Below are positions 50,786 through 60,125 of a stretch of 64,000 nucleotides of DNA, piece by piece. The position numbers and the translations under genes are program-made. The stretch is from contig CAIUMH010000038.1 of assembly GCA_903900235.1 (NCBI GenBank), forward strand, positions 1-64,000, given 5' to 3'. The notes under the pieces are model-generated. The model did no database searches. It worked only from the letters and a program-made list of their open reading frames with translations, and was not told the origin of the DNA. Source of the stretch: an uncultured Actinomycetes bacterium (lineage in GTDB: Bacteria > Actinomycetota > Acidimicrobiia > Acidimicrobiales > RAAP-2). The stretch's first letter is position 1. Each line of letters starts with the position of its first letter.

Positions 50786-50819
50786 GATCCAAACCTATCG
50801 GCGGTGGCTCGGCTGTGCG

Positions 50820-51551
50820 CTAGGACTGGAACCGGAAGCCCACGCCGCGCACGGTGATGAGGTGGCGCGGTTCGGCGGGATCCGCCTCGATCTTGCGACG
50901 GAGTCGTTTGACATGTGCGTCGAGGGTGCGAGAGTCGAGCAGGTCCTGGCCCCACCAGAGGGCGTCGAGGCACTCTTCGCGGGTCACCACCATTGAGGAC
51001 CGTGACATCAGCAGGAGCAGGAGGTCGAATTCCTTGCGCGACAGATCGACGCGGTCATCATGAACCCGAACCTCGCGGCGCTCGGGATCGAGGCTCACGG
51101 GGCCAACGCGCAGGACGCGGTCGCGGCGTTCCGAGGTCTCCTCCGACGAGGCTCGCCGGAGCACGGCGCGGATCCGGGCCGTCAGCTCGCGCAGCCGATA
51201 GGGCTTGGCGATGTAGTCAGCCGCGCCGAGCTCGAGACCGACGACCACGTCGACCTCCTCGGACCGAGCTGACACCATGACGACCGGGACGTTCGAGGTG
51301 GCCTTGATCTCCTTGCAGACCTCGAGACCAGAGCGATCGGGGAGCATCACGTCAAGCAGGACCAGGTCAGGGGTGCGACTCGAGAAGGCGACGAGGGCCT
51401 CGGCAGCATCGGCGGCCGTCACGACCTCGAAGCCTTCGGCGGCGAGGCCCAGGCTGAGGGCCTCGCGATAGGAAAACTCGTCGTCAACCACCAAGATGAG
51501 CGGGGCTCCGCCGGCGCGATTGCCAAAGCGCATCTCAAGCAGATTTGTCAT
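50820..51551 (-). CDS. OmpR/PhoB-type response regulator
   Basis: ILVVDDEFSYREAL; PDLVLLDVMLPDRSGLEV; winged helix RTLDAHVKRLRRKIE..ITVRGVGFRF. Confidence 0.95.
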   Translation of the reverse strand: MTNLLEMRFGNRAGGAPLILVVDDEFSYREALSLGLAAEGFEVVTAADAAEALVAFSSRTPDLVLLDVMLPDRSGLEVCKEIKATSNVPVVMVSARSEEVDVVVGLELGAADYIAKPYRLRELTARIRAVLRRASSEETSERRDRVLRVGPVSLDPERREVRVHDDRVDLSRKEFDLLLLLMSRSSMVVTREECLDALWWGQDLLDSRTLDAHVKRLRRKIEADPAEPRHLITVRGVGFRFQS

Positions 51552-51899
51552 CGCTCAGCCTGCGACGCGCCACACGATGGCTTGGCGGGGAGCCGTCGAA
51601 CTAGAGACGCCCCCGTCGGCTGAGGGGGACAGCCGAGGGGGAGCGTCTCGAGACAGCCGCGACGGCGGGCGGAGCACCGCGCGGCAGGCCGCCCCATCCA
51701 CAGGGTGGTCGGGGCGAACCGGGTGGGCCGCGGCGACGATGTCATCGGGATCGCCGGCGTGGCCATGGAATGGATGGTACGAGGGGGAGGTAAACCGAAG
51801 GCGACTTCGGTGGGAAAGCGGGGTGATCCCGAGGTGAACTCTTGGAATGCGAGTCGCCCGGGGGTCTATCCTGCGGCGAGGACTCTGAGGGGAGACGAG

Positions 51900-52406
51900 A
51901 TGGCCGATCATGAGGCACCGGCACCGCTGGGTGTGAACCAGCGAGCGCAGATCAAGATGAGTGACGACGAGGTGACGGCCTTTCTCCACGAGCGACGCCC
52001 CATGACGATGTGCACGCTCAACCACGATGGAACGATCCACGCCGTGGCCATGTGGTACGGATTCGTCGATGGCTGCATCGCCATCGAGACCAAGGCCAAG
52101 TCGCAGAAGGCCCGCAACCTGGCCCGCAACCCGATGATGACCTGCCTGTTCGAAGACGGTGACACCTACGACCAGCTGCGCGGCGTCGAGCTGGTCGGCC
52201 GCGCCGAAATCGTTGACGACCCCGAACAGATCTGGGAGGTCGGCGTGAGCGTCTTCGACCGCTACCAGGCTGAGTACACCGAGGAGATGCGGCCGTTTGT
52301 CGAGGTGATGCTCAACAACCGGACCATCTACAAGCTTGTCGTGGACCGCACGGTCACGTGGGACCACCGCAAGCTGGGGATGCCCCCGATGGAGCCGAGG
52401 GCCTGA
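51900..52406 (+). CDS. Pyridoxamine 5'-phosphate oxidase-fold (FMN/F420-binding) protein
   Basis: MCTLNHDGTIHAVAMWYGFVDGCIAIETKAKSQKARNLARNPMMTCLFE. Confidence 0.85.
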   Translation: MADHEAPAPLGVNQRAQIKMSDDEVTAFLHERRPMTMCTLNHDGTIHAVAMWYGFVDGCIAIETKAKSQKARNLARNPMMTCLFEDGDTYDQLRGVELVGRAEIVDDPEQIWEVGVSVFDRYQAEYTEEMRPFVEVMLNNRTIYKLVVDRTVTWDHRKLGMPPMEPRA

Positions 52407-52410
52407 GCCA

Positions 52411-52908
52411 ATGAGGTTTTCGGCCTCCGAGCGCATCGCCGCACCGCGCCATGCCGTGGAGGCGGCGCTGGCCAACCCGGCCTACTACGCCTCCTTGGCG
52501 ACTGCCGCCTCCAACCTCGAGGCCCCAGTGCTGCTGAGCGCGACGGTCACCGACAACACCTTGCACACAAGCGTGCGGTATCGCTTCGCCGGTGACATCT
52601 CGGGCCCGGCAGCCATGGCCCTCGATCGCGACAAGCTGACGTGGGTCATCGACTCGACCATCGATCTCACCCATCATGAGGGCCAGCTCACCGTGATCCC
52701 CGACCACTACGACGGCCTGCTCCGCTGTCAGGCGTCCATCGCGTTTGCCGACGAGACCGGACAGACGGTTGAGACCATCGCCGGGAACCTCGACGTCTCA
52801 ATCCCACTGATCGGTGCCACGGCCGAGAAGGTCATCTTGGCCGGGTTCACCCAGCACCTCGAGCGAGAGGCGGTGGCGTTGGCCGCCTTCTGCTCGGCAG
52901 AAATCTGA
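52411..52908 (+). CDS. DUF2505-like (START/SRPBCC-like) protein
   Basis: MRFSASERIAAPRHAVEAALANPAYYASL; about 165 aa ligand-binding-fold pattern. Confidence 0.7.
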   Translation: MRFSASERIAAPRHAVEAALANPAYYASLATAASNLEAPVLLSATVTDNTLHTSVRYRFAGDISGPAAMALDRDKLTWVIDSTIDLTHHEGQLTVIPDHYDGLLRCQASIAFADETGQTVETIAGNLDVSIPLIGATAEKVILAGFTQHLEREAVALAAFCSAEI

Positions 52909-53009
52909 TCGGGTGATCGACCAATTTCGCCTCCATCCCAAGGCTCATGCGCCGATCTGATCGCCCGAGCCACCGAGCGGTTGACGCGAGGTCACGAACC
53001 CGATGGTGG

Positions 53010-55034
53010 TCATCGCCTCAGGCCTAGACCGAGTCGACCGATCGTCGGGAGGAGTCGGGACCGCAACCACAGACCACCGAACTTGGTGAAGTGGATGCCA
53101 TCGGAGTTCCGGATGGTGACGCCGTCGATGATCGAGGTGTAGCTCCCGTCTGGCCCGACGATCCGGTTCAGGTCGACCACCGTCACCTCGCCGGGGTGTC
53201 GATCCGCCACCGAGCGGACCAGCCGGTTGTAGGCATCGACTCGGGCCGGATTGTTCTCCGGCCACACCGATCCGTCGGGGGCCTCAGGAGGATCGACATA
53301 GGGCATCGTGAACAGCACGGTGGTGGCACCGTGGGACGAGACGATACCGATCGCCCGGTTGAGTTGCTCGGAGAGGTGGGCATCCCAGACCTGCTGGCCG
53401 ATATGCATCCAACGACCATCGTGGAGGCGATCAACGATCTCCCACCTTCCGAGAAGGAGGCCGACGACCTCAGGGTGCTCCGCCGCGATGGCATCAGACC
53501 AGACTGCCTGCCAGTCCCGACAACCAGGGGAGGCAGGGACGGTCGAACCGGAGACCACGATGGTGTCGGCCGGGTCGAGATCGCAGCCGAGGTCGGTGTG
53601 GGTGAATTGCGTGTCGATTCCCCATCGGCCCTGCGCCTCGGACCGGAGACCGAGGGCCATCGTCGTGGCCACCGAGTCGCCGAGGAGCATGAAGCGCACC
53701 GGATGCCCGGCGAAGGCCCCGTGGTCGACGAGGGCCTGCTGCTCGGACGAGGTGAGGCCGGTTCCGGCGGCTGGGTGCGCCCCGGTCGTTCCCCTCGTGG
53801 CCGTCACCAACAGTGCCACCGTGAGGGCCACTGCGATGACCGCCGCCACCGCCCCGCGCCAGCCGGGAAGGGCACCGCGTCGGATCGGCATCTCAAGCAG
53901 GTGGTACGAGGCGATGGCCACGGCGAAGGAAGCGAGGAGCCGCAGGCCGAGCAACCAGAGCCCCGACAGACCGGTTCGACTGTGATCGAGCAGCACATAG
54001 AGCGGCCAGTGCCAGAGGTAGAGGCCGTACGAGATGGCGCCGATGAAGCGGATCGGACCCACCGAGAGCGCTCGGGCGAGGAGGCTGTCGGGCACGAGGG
54101 CCACCGAGGCGATGAGACCGACCGTGGCCACGCCGAGCAGTCCGAACCCGCCGAAGTAGGGCCACTGCGAGCTGGCGTCGACGGTGGCAGTCATCCACCC
54201 GATGATGATGATGCCGATGATCCCGACCGTCACCAGTCGGGTGCGCCCTCGGGCGGTGAGCTGACGATCCCGAACCAGTGCGCCGGAGAGATCTCGACTG
54301 CCGCCAAGACCCAGGGGTCGGGCCAGCATGATGGCGAGGGCTGCACCGAGCAGGAGGGCTTGGACCCGGGTGTCGGTTCCGAAGTACGAGCGATTGGCCG
54401 CCAGCCCCGGGGCGAACAGCACCGCCATGGCCACGGCGCTGGCCGCCGCCCCGACCAGGGTGACGACCAGGAGGGCGACGAGGGAGCGGGTGAGCGCAAG
54501 GATCCCGAGGACGAGGAGGGGCCAGAGCAGGTAGAACTGCTCTTCGATCGAGAGGCTCCACGCGTGCAGGAGCGGCTGCGGAGTGACGAGCTGGGCAAAA
54601 TAGCCCTGAGCGTTGAGGATCTGGTGCCAGTTGTTGACGTAGAGCAGGGTCGAGAGCCCATCGCTGCGCAGCTTGCCCAGCGTGTCGGTCGGTGCCCCGA
54701 TCCAGGCGACGATGACCACGGCCGACAGCATGGCCAGCAGGGCCGGCAGCAGGCGACGGACCCGGTGGGCCCAGAACCGCCGCAGTGCGATGCCTCGGTG
54801 CTGGCGGAACTCCGCCACCAAGAGGCCGGTGATCAAGAAGCCGGACAGGACGAAGAAGACGTCGACGCCGAAGAAGCCGCCCGATGCCCAGGACAGGCCG
54901 CCATGGAAGGCCAAGACCAAGAGGATCCCGAGAGCACGAATCCCGTCGAGGCCGGCGATCCGCACGACCGTTGCCTCAGGGTCAGGGCCCACCGGGATGC
55001 TGGAGCGTCTCTCCGCCTCGGATGCCTGCGTCAC
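53010..55034 (-). CDS. Acyltransferase family 3 (OafA-like) fused to SGNH-hydrolase domain
   Basis: GLDGIRALGILLVLAFHGGLSWASGGFFGVDVFFVLSGFLIT; FMLLGDSVATTMALGL. Confidence 0.93.
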   Translation of the reverse strand: MTQASEAERRSSIPVGPDPEATVVRIAGLDGIRALGILLVLAFHGGLSWASGGFFGVDVFFVLSGFLITGLLVAEFRQHRGIALRRFWAHRVRRLLPALLAMLSAVVIVAWIGAPTDTLGKLRSDGLSTLLYVNNWHQILNAQGYFAQLVTPQPLLHAWSLSIEEQFYLLWPLLVLGILALTRSLVALLVVTLVGAAASAVAMAVLFAPGLAANRSYFGTDTRVQALLLGAALAIMLARPLGLGGSRDLSGALVRDRQLTARGRTRLVTVGIIGIIIIGWMTATVDASSQWPYFGGFGLLGVATVGLIASVALVPDSLLARALSVGPIRFIGAISYGLYLWHWPLYVLLDHSRTGLSGLWLLGLRLLASFAVAIASYHLLEMPIRRGALPGWRGAVAAVIAVALTVALLVTATRGTTGAHPAAGTGLTSSEQQALVDHGAFAGHPVRFMLLGDSVATTMALGLRSEAQGRWGIDTQFTHTDLGCDLDPADTIVVSGSTVPASPGCRDWQAVWSDAIAAEHPEVVGLLLGRWEIVDRLHDGRWMHIGQQVWDAHLSEQLNRAIGIVSSHGATTVLFTMPYVDPPEAPDGSVWPENNPARVDAYNRLVRSVADRHPGEVTVVDLNRIVGPDGSYTSIIDGVTIRNSDGIHFTKFGGLWLRSRLLPTIGRLGLGLRR

Positions 55035-55043
55035 GGGCCGATG

Positions 55044-56555
55044 CTACGTGGCCGATCGGCCGGGGACCGCCTCGGTCGGCGTCCCGCCAGCGGCCGCGGT
55101 GGCACCGACGATCGTCCACACGGCCACGATGAGCCACCCGGTGATGGCCGGAAACTGCGTCACCCGGTGGACGCTGCCTTCGATCCACGGTCCGATCGCG
55201 GCCGAGCCAGTGATGAGCACGCCACCGACCACGACGAGCCCGGCCGTCAGCCCCGCCCACCCCCACAGGTCATGGCCGAGCTCGAGGCGGCGGCGCGTGG
55301 ATCGCAGGAGGAGGCCGCCCACGATCGATACCGCCAAGGCGACCGCCAGCACATGGAGCGAGGGTGAGAATCCGGTCGCCACGGCGTGGGCTCGGTGGAC
55401 CCAGGTGCTCGAGGCCGACAGCGGCGACGACACCTGTCGGGATCCGGTGATGGCGATGGCCGTCGGCCAGGCCGCCATCGCTCCAACGGCTGCGCCAGCG
55501 GTGGCCAAGAGGACTAGCAGTCTCGCGGAGCGCCGAGGGGCGCGAGGAAGGCGCCCGAGCTGTCGGGCCACGATGAGGCCGAGGATGCACAGAGCGGTGA
55601 ACATCCCCTCCTGCTTCGACATTCCTGCGGCCGTGAGGAGCACGACGGCGGCAGCCTGGTTCGAACGGGTCGAGGGAAGGATAAGGCCGAAGAGGACGGC
55701 CCCGGCGGCAGAGAGTGACCACATCGGATCGGCATAGCCATTGGTCAGGAACGGCTCGGTGATCCCGGCGCCGATGAGGACGACCGCGGGCGCCACGATG
55801 GCTGCCACCACCGCCGGCAGAAGGCCTCGCCAACCATCTCGCAGCGCGGTGGCTCGGTGACCGAGACTGAGGATCCCGATTGCTAGGCCAAGCAGGCAGA
55901 GCATGTCGATCAGGGCCACCACCACCACCTCGAGGCGGGCGGTGTGGAGGCCAGTCATCCCCCAGATGAAGGCGGCCTCGGAGCTCACCAGTGGGGGGTA
56001 GCCCGACTGCCCGATGAGGAACTCGGGCACCTTGAAGTCGAGGAGCATCTGTTGGTGGTCGTGGAGCATCCAACCGGCTCGCAGCGACCACAGGGCTCGG
56101 GTGTCGAAGCCGACGGTTGGGGTGGCCAGGCCGCGGAGGCTGAGGCCGGCGGCCACGATGCTGAGCAGCCCACCGAGGACCAGGGGCCCGAACCGGGCGG
56201 TTGCATCGCCTGGGGCCTTCGGGGTCCGGGGCCATGGGCGCAGTTCGGGCCGCCATGCCCACCACGCGATGGTCAGAACCGCCCCGAGCCCGGCCAGAAG
56301 CCAAGACCACACGAGCAGGGGACCGCCGCACGACAGGGCGGCTGCCGCGGCCAGCCCGGTGACGATGGCGCCGGCGACCGGCGACAGGACCAGGCTGAGC
56401 CACCGGACGCCGAGGAGGGCGATAACGGGCAGCACCCCAAGCACCCCAAGCAGGGCGAGGCCCAGTGCGGCGGCCGCCAGCGTGCTCACAGGGGTGGCGC
56501 CGGTGGCGGGCCTGCTCCGGGAACGCTTGCCCCATGGCCAGTGCGCAGGATCCAC
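55044..56555 (-). CDS. Multi-pass membrane protein, probable GT-C-type glycosyltransferase
   Basis: About 12 hydrophobic segments; FDTRALWSLRAGWMLHDHQQMLLDFK luminal-loop-like segment; GTG start. Confidence 0.6.
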   Translation of the reverse strand: MDPAHWPWGKRSRSRPATGATPVSTLAAAALGLALLGVLGVLPVIALLGVRWLSLVLSPVAGAIVTGLAAAAALSCGGPLLVWSWLLAGLGAVLTIAWWAWRPELRPWPRTPKAPGDATARFGPLVLGGLLSIVAAGLSLRGLATPTVGFDTRALWSLRAGWMLHDHQQMLLDFKVPEFLIGQSGYPPLVSSEAAFIWGMTGLHTARLEVVVVALIDMLCLLGLAIGILSLGHRATALRDGWRGLLPAVVAAIVAPAVVLIGAGITEPFLTNGYADPMWSLSAAGAVLFGLILPSTRSNQAAAVVLLTAAGMSKQEGMFTALCILGLIVARQLGRLPRAPRRSARLLVLLATAGAAVGAMAAWPTAIAITGSRQVSSPLSASSTWVHRAHAVATGFSPSLHVLAVALAVSIVGGLLLRSTRRRLELGHDLWGWAGLTAGLVVVGGVLITGSAAIGPWIEGSVHRVTQFPAITGWLIVAVWTIVGATAAAGGTPTEAVPGRSAT

Positions 56556-56956
56556 GAACCGTCAGCCCCGCGAGCCCGCAGGGTCACGACATCACCCAGG
56601 CAGGTTCCAGGGCCGCCGATGTGCCGGAGGCCCAGCCAGCCATCAGGCTCAGTGCCAGGGGGACTCAGGGTGATCCACGAGGCCACCGCCTTGTTCAGCA
56701 CCACAGCCTCGCCGAGCGAGGCCCCGGATCGATAGGCGACGGGGGTGGCGGGCGTGATCAGGCTTCGGGCCTGGCGATCGACACAGGAGTAATACGCCGC
56801 ATCGAGCCGGGCGTCGGCCACCACACTGGCGGAACGCTGCGCCGAGATGGTGGCATTGGCTCGGGTGGCCTGGAGCCCCAGGCAGCCGAGACCGATCACT
56901 GCTACCACGACGCCGGCGATCGTGATGGCGAGCGAGGAGCGGAGTCTCGCGCTCAC
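56486..56956 (-). CDS. Small membrane-anchored hypothetical protein
   Basis: GTG start overlapping the upstream stop; one N-terminal TM helix ([20 protein letters not shown]). Confidence 0.55.
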   Translation of the reverse strand: MSARLRSSLAITIAGVVVAVIGLGCLGLQATRANATISAQRSASVVADARLDAAYYSCVDRQARSLITPATPVAYRSGASLGEAVVLNKAVASWITLSPPGTEPDGWLGLRHIGGPGTCLGDVVTLRARGADGSWILRTGHGASVPGAGPPPAPPL

Positions 56957-57723
56957 CGCGGGGCTCGGGCTCGGTTGATGGTTCCAGCCGACCAGCCGAG
57001 CAGCCGTTCGGTGGCACGGGTGTCCCGGCGCAGCTCGAGTCGCAGCATGGTCTCGCGCCACGAATGATCGGAGCCCCGGTGGCCATTGAGCTTGGGCAGG
57101 GGACCGGTCTCGTCGAGGGGGGTCAGGCCCAGGTGAGCCAGCGCCATCGCCACCGTGGGGGCGGGTCGGATGACAAGGTCATCGAACCGCAGGAAGAGGG
57201 CATCGGGGAAGTACTCGAGAACTCGAGCCACCTGTCGGTGGTAGCGGCCTCGCGTCCGATAGGCGAAGACCCGTGTGGGGGACCGCAGACTCATGGGATC
57301 TGGGTCCTCGGCCAGACGCTCATCTTCGACTCGGAGGGCGTGGGCGAAGTCGAGCTTCTCCCATCCTCGGGCCTTCTCGAGGGCGTGGTGGGACCTGGCC
57401 CGCTCGGCTGGATCGCGGAGCACGGTGATGACCCGCATCGCCGGGTTGTGACGTTTCAGGGCAGCGAGGCAACCTGGCATGTAGAGGTACGCAGGAGTGG
57501 CATCGAGGAGAACCGATCCCGGCCGGCGCTTGGCGAAGAGCTCATCGAGCCTCTCCGGATCGGGTCCGTGCTCCTGGACGTCGGCACGGTCGAAGAGGTG
57601 GGCTTCCTTGCCCTCGGCGAGGCAGATCTCAGGGTGCGCCGCCATGGCCGCAGCCAGAGAAGAGGTGCCGCCGCGCTGCACGCCGATGATGGCAGCGTCG
57701 ATCGTCACGGGGCCTTGGTCCAC
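56953..57723 (-). CDS. Sulfotransferase domain protein
   Basis: [22 protein letters not shown] (PAPS loop); [16 protein letters not shown]. Confidence 0.88.
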   Translation of the reverse strand: MDQGPVTIDAAIIGVQRGGTSSLAAAMAAHPEICLAEGKEAHLFDRADVQEHGPDPERLDELFAKRRPGSVLLDATPAYLYMPGCLAALKRHNPAMRVITVLRDPAERARSHHALEKARGWEKLDFAHALRVEDERLAEDPDPMSLRSPTRVFAYRTRGRYHRQVARVLEYFPDALFLRFDDLVIRPAPTVAMALAHLGLTPLDETGPLPKLNGHRGSDHSWRETMLRLELRRDTRATERLLGWSAGTINRARAPR

Positions 57724-57783
57724 GCTCGAGAGTCTGCCACGGCAGGACCACGATCGTCCGGCCTGCCGATAGGGTCGAGCGTG

Positions 57784-58785
57784 ATGACCGCGCTCTCACT
57801 GCACGAGCTCGCCACGGTGGTCGCCGGGGCCACGCCCGTGCAGGCAGTGGCCGAAGCCACTCGCATGGCCCAGGCGGCTGAGGTGGCGGGCCTGTCTCGA
57901 GTCTGGGTGGCCGAGCACCATGGAATGCCCGGCGTGGCGAGTGCCGCACCGGCCGTGCTCGCGGCTCATCTCGCGGCACGCACCACAACCATTCGTATCG
58001 GGTCAGGCGGGGTGATGCTGCCGAACCATGCGCCCCTGGTCGTCGCCGAGCAGTTCGGGACCCTCGAGGCACTGCACCCGGGACGGATCGACCTTGGCAT
58101 AGGACGAGCGCCCGGGACGGACCTCAAGACGGCTCGAGCGCTCGGTCGGGGCAATGCGAACCAGTTTCCCGACGACCTGGTCGAGCTCATCGGCTACTTC
58201 ACTGGGGCCAGCGAGCAGCTGGCCATGCCGGGTCGAGGTCCGCTTCCAGAGATCTGGCTGCTGGGTTCGTCGACCTATTCAGCTCACCTCGCCGGCATGC
58301 TGGGTCTGCCGTTCAGCTTCGCGTACCACTTCAGCCCCGAGCCCCTTGAGGCCGCGCTGGCCACCTATCGAGAGCAATTCCGACCCTCCGCCGTCCTTGA
58401 GGAGCCCCATGTGATGCTCGGCGTGGCGGTGGTGTGTGCACCTGATGACGACGAGGCAGCCTGGCTGGCAGGCCCCTCTCGGCTCAGCACGCTGTTCCTG
58501 CGACAGGGCCGGCCGGCACAGTTGCCAAGCCCCGAGGAGGCCGCCGCCTTCCCGTACACCCCGGCCGAGACCTCGCTGATCGACCATGCCTGTGCCTCCC
58601 ATGTGGTGGGGAGCCCTGAGCGAGTAGCCGAAGGCCTCGCCGCACTCGCCGACAGAACCGGGGCCGATGAGCTCATGCTCGGTGCCCGGCTCTTTGACGT
58701 CGCTGACCGGGAGCGCTCAGTGGCGCTGACCGCCGCCGCGAGTGGCATCAGGCCGCGACCCGTCAGTGTCGCCGCCTCAGGCTGA
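57784..58785 (+). CDS. LLM-class flavin-dependent oxidoreductase
   Basis: [80 protein letters not shown]. Confidence 0.93.
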   Translation: MTALSLHELATVVAGATPVQAVAEATRMAQAAEVAGLSRVWVAEHHGMPGVASAAPAVLAAHLAARTTTIRIGSGGVMLPNHAPLVVAEQFGTLEALHPGRIDLGIGRAPGTDLKTARALGRGNANQFPDDLVELIGYFTGASEQLAMPGRGPLPEIWLLGSSTYSAHLAGMLGLPFSFAYHFSPEPLEAALATYREQFRPSAVLEEPHVMLGVAVVCAPDDDEAAWLAGPSRLSTLFLRQGRPAQLPSPEEAAAFPYTPAETSLIDHACASHVVGSPERVAEGLAALADRTGADELMLGARLFDVADRERSVALTAAASGIRPRPVSVAASG

Positions 58786-60087
58786 CCAGACGAAGCGGAG
58801 TCGCTCGACGATCGCCTCAGGACCAAGCTCGTCGAACAGAGCCACCTCGTGGCGACGCACTGCGACGAGTGGGCCGAGGAGACCCTCGCCGAGGATCTCG
58901 GCGGCCAGCGACGAGGCGGCGAAGGCATCGAGCGTGACGCCGTGGTTCGCTCCAAGCGGTCGCACGCCCCGCCGGGCGAGCTCATGGGCGGGCAGGGTTC
59001 CCGGGTCCACCGTGATCTCCTCGGGAAGGTCGAGTGGCGTAGCGATCGCCATCCGAACCGTCCCGAGCAGGAGGGCCCCGGCCACGTAGACATTGGCGGA
59101 AGGGTCGATGACCTTGACCTCGAGATGGGCGCCATGGTGGTTTCCGTGATTGGCCTCGCAGAGGCGCACGGCCGCTTCACGGTTCTCGAGGCCCCAGCAG
59201 GCGAAGGCTCCGGACCACGACTCGGGCGCAAGGCGGAGCGCCGAGGGTGCCGACGGGGCGAGGCCACCGAGGATCTCAGGGAGGTGGTGGACGAGGCCGG
59301 CCACGACGGCCTGACCGGGGGCAGTGAGCCCATGGGGACCCTGGCCGCCGGAGAGCAGGGCCACGCCATCGCGGGCAATTGAGAGGTGATGGTGCGCCCC
59401 GGTCCCGACGTCGTCGAGCGAGTGCTTGGGCGAGAAGGAGGCGACGCAGCCATGGCGACGGGCCACGGTGGAGATCACGATGCGGGCGAGCACGTTGCCG
59501 TCGGCGGTGGCCAAGGGGTCGGACGGGGCGAAAGAGACCTCGAAGCGGCCCGGGCCATACTCGGCATGGAGCTGCTCGGGGGTGAGTCCGACGTCGATCA
59601 GGCTCGCCATGAGGTCGTCGATGAGGGCCTCATGGGCATCGAGGCTGGACAGCCCGTAGGCCTGGCTGGCCATCGGCCTGCCGGTCGAGTCTTCGTAGAG
59701 CACAAACTCCACCTCGATGGCGGTCCGCAGGAGCAGCCCGGCCGACTCGGCCAGGGCAACCTGCCGGCGCAGCGCCGTGCGGGGGCACGTGGCGACCGCC
59801 TGGCCGTCCTGGTCGATGAGGTCGGTGGGCGCCCAGAGGATCCCGCCGCCGATGGGCACTGCCGCCTCGAGGTCGGCCCGCAGACGGAGGTCGCCCACCG
59901 GGCCGATGCCGGGGGAGGCGGCGACCTGGTCGTCGGCGGTGAAGGTGGAGAAGACAGGCGAGGCCCCGAGGCCAGCGTCGCCGAACACCTCTGCGTGCTC
60001 AATGGGGACCTGCTTGGCGCGCAGCACACCGGCCGAGTCGACGAAGGTGCCGCGCAGTGTCGTGAGCGGTTCGTGATGACCGGACAT
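58777..60087 (-). CDS. Glutamine synthetase family protein, non-canonical (GlnA-like)
   Basis: [44 protein letters not shown]. Confidence 0.88.
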   Translation of the reverse strand: MSGHHEPLTTLRGTFVDSAGVLRAKQVPIEHAEVFGDAGLGASPVFSTFTADDQVAASPGIGPVGDLRLRADLEAAVPIGGGILWAPTDLIDQDGQAVATCPRTALRRQVALAESAGLLLRTAIEVEFVLYEDSTGRPMASQAYGLSSLDAHEALIDDLMASLIDVGLTPEQLHAEYGPGRFEVSFAPSDPLATADGNVLARIVISTVARRHGCVASFSPKHSLDDVGTGAHHHLSIARDGVALLSGGQGPHGLTAPGQAVVAGLVHHLPEILGGLAPSAPSALRLAPESWSGAFACWGLENREAAVRLCEANHGNHHGAHLEVKVIDPSANVYVAGALLLGTVRMAIATPLDLPEEITVDPGTLPAHELARRGVRPLGANHGVTLDAFAASSLAAEILGEGLLGPLVAVRRHEVALFDELGPEAIVERLRFVWSA

Positions 60088-60125
60088 GGGTTCAGGCTAG
60101 GCCGGACCTCGTCCCCGGGCGAGGC

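Noticed and set aside
53091-55367. 758-aa + strand ORF antisense to the acyltransferase gene
   Set aside because: Highly charged, low-complexity translation typical of antisense frames; the - strand ORF has clear acyltransferase and SGNH motifs
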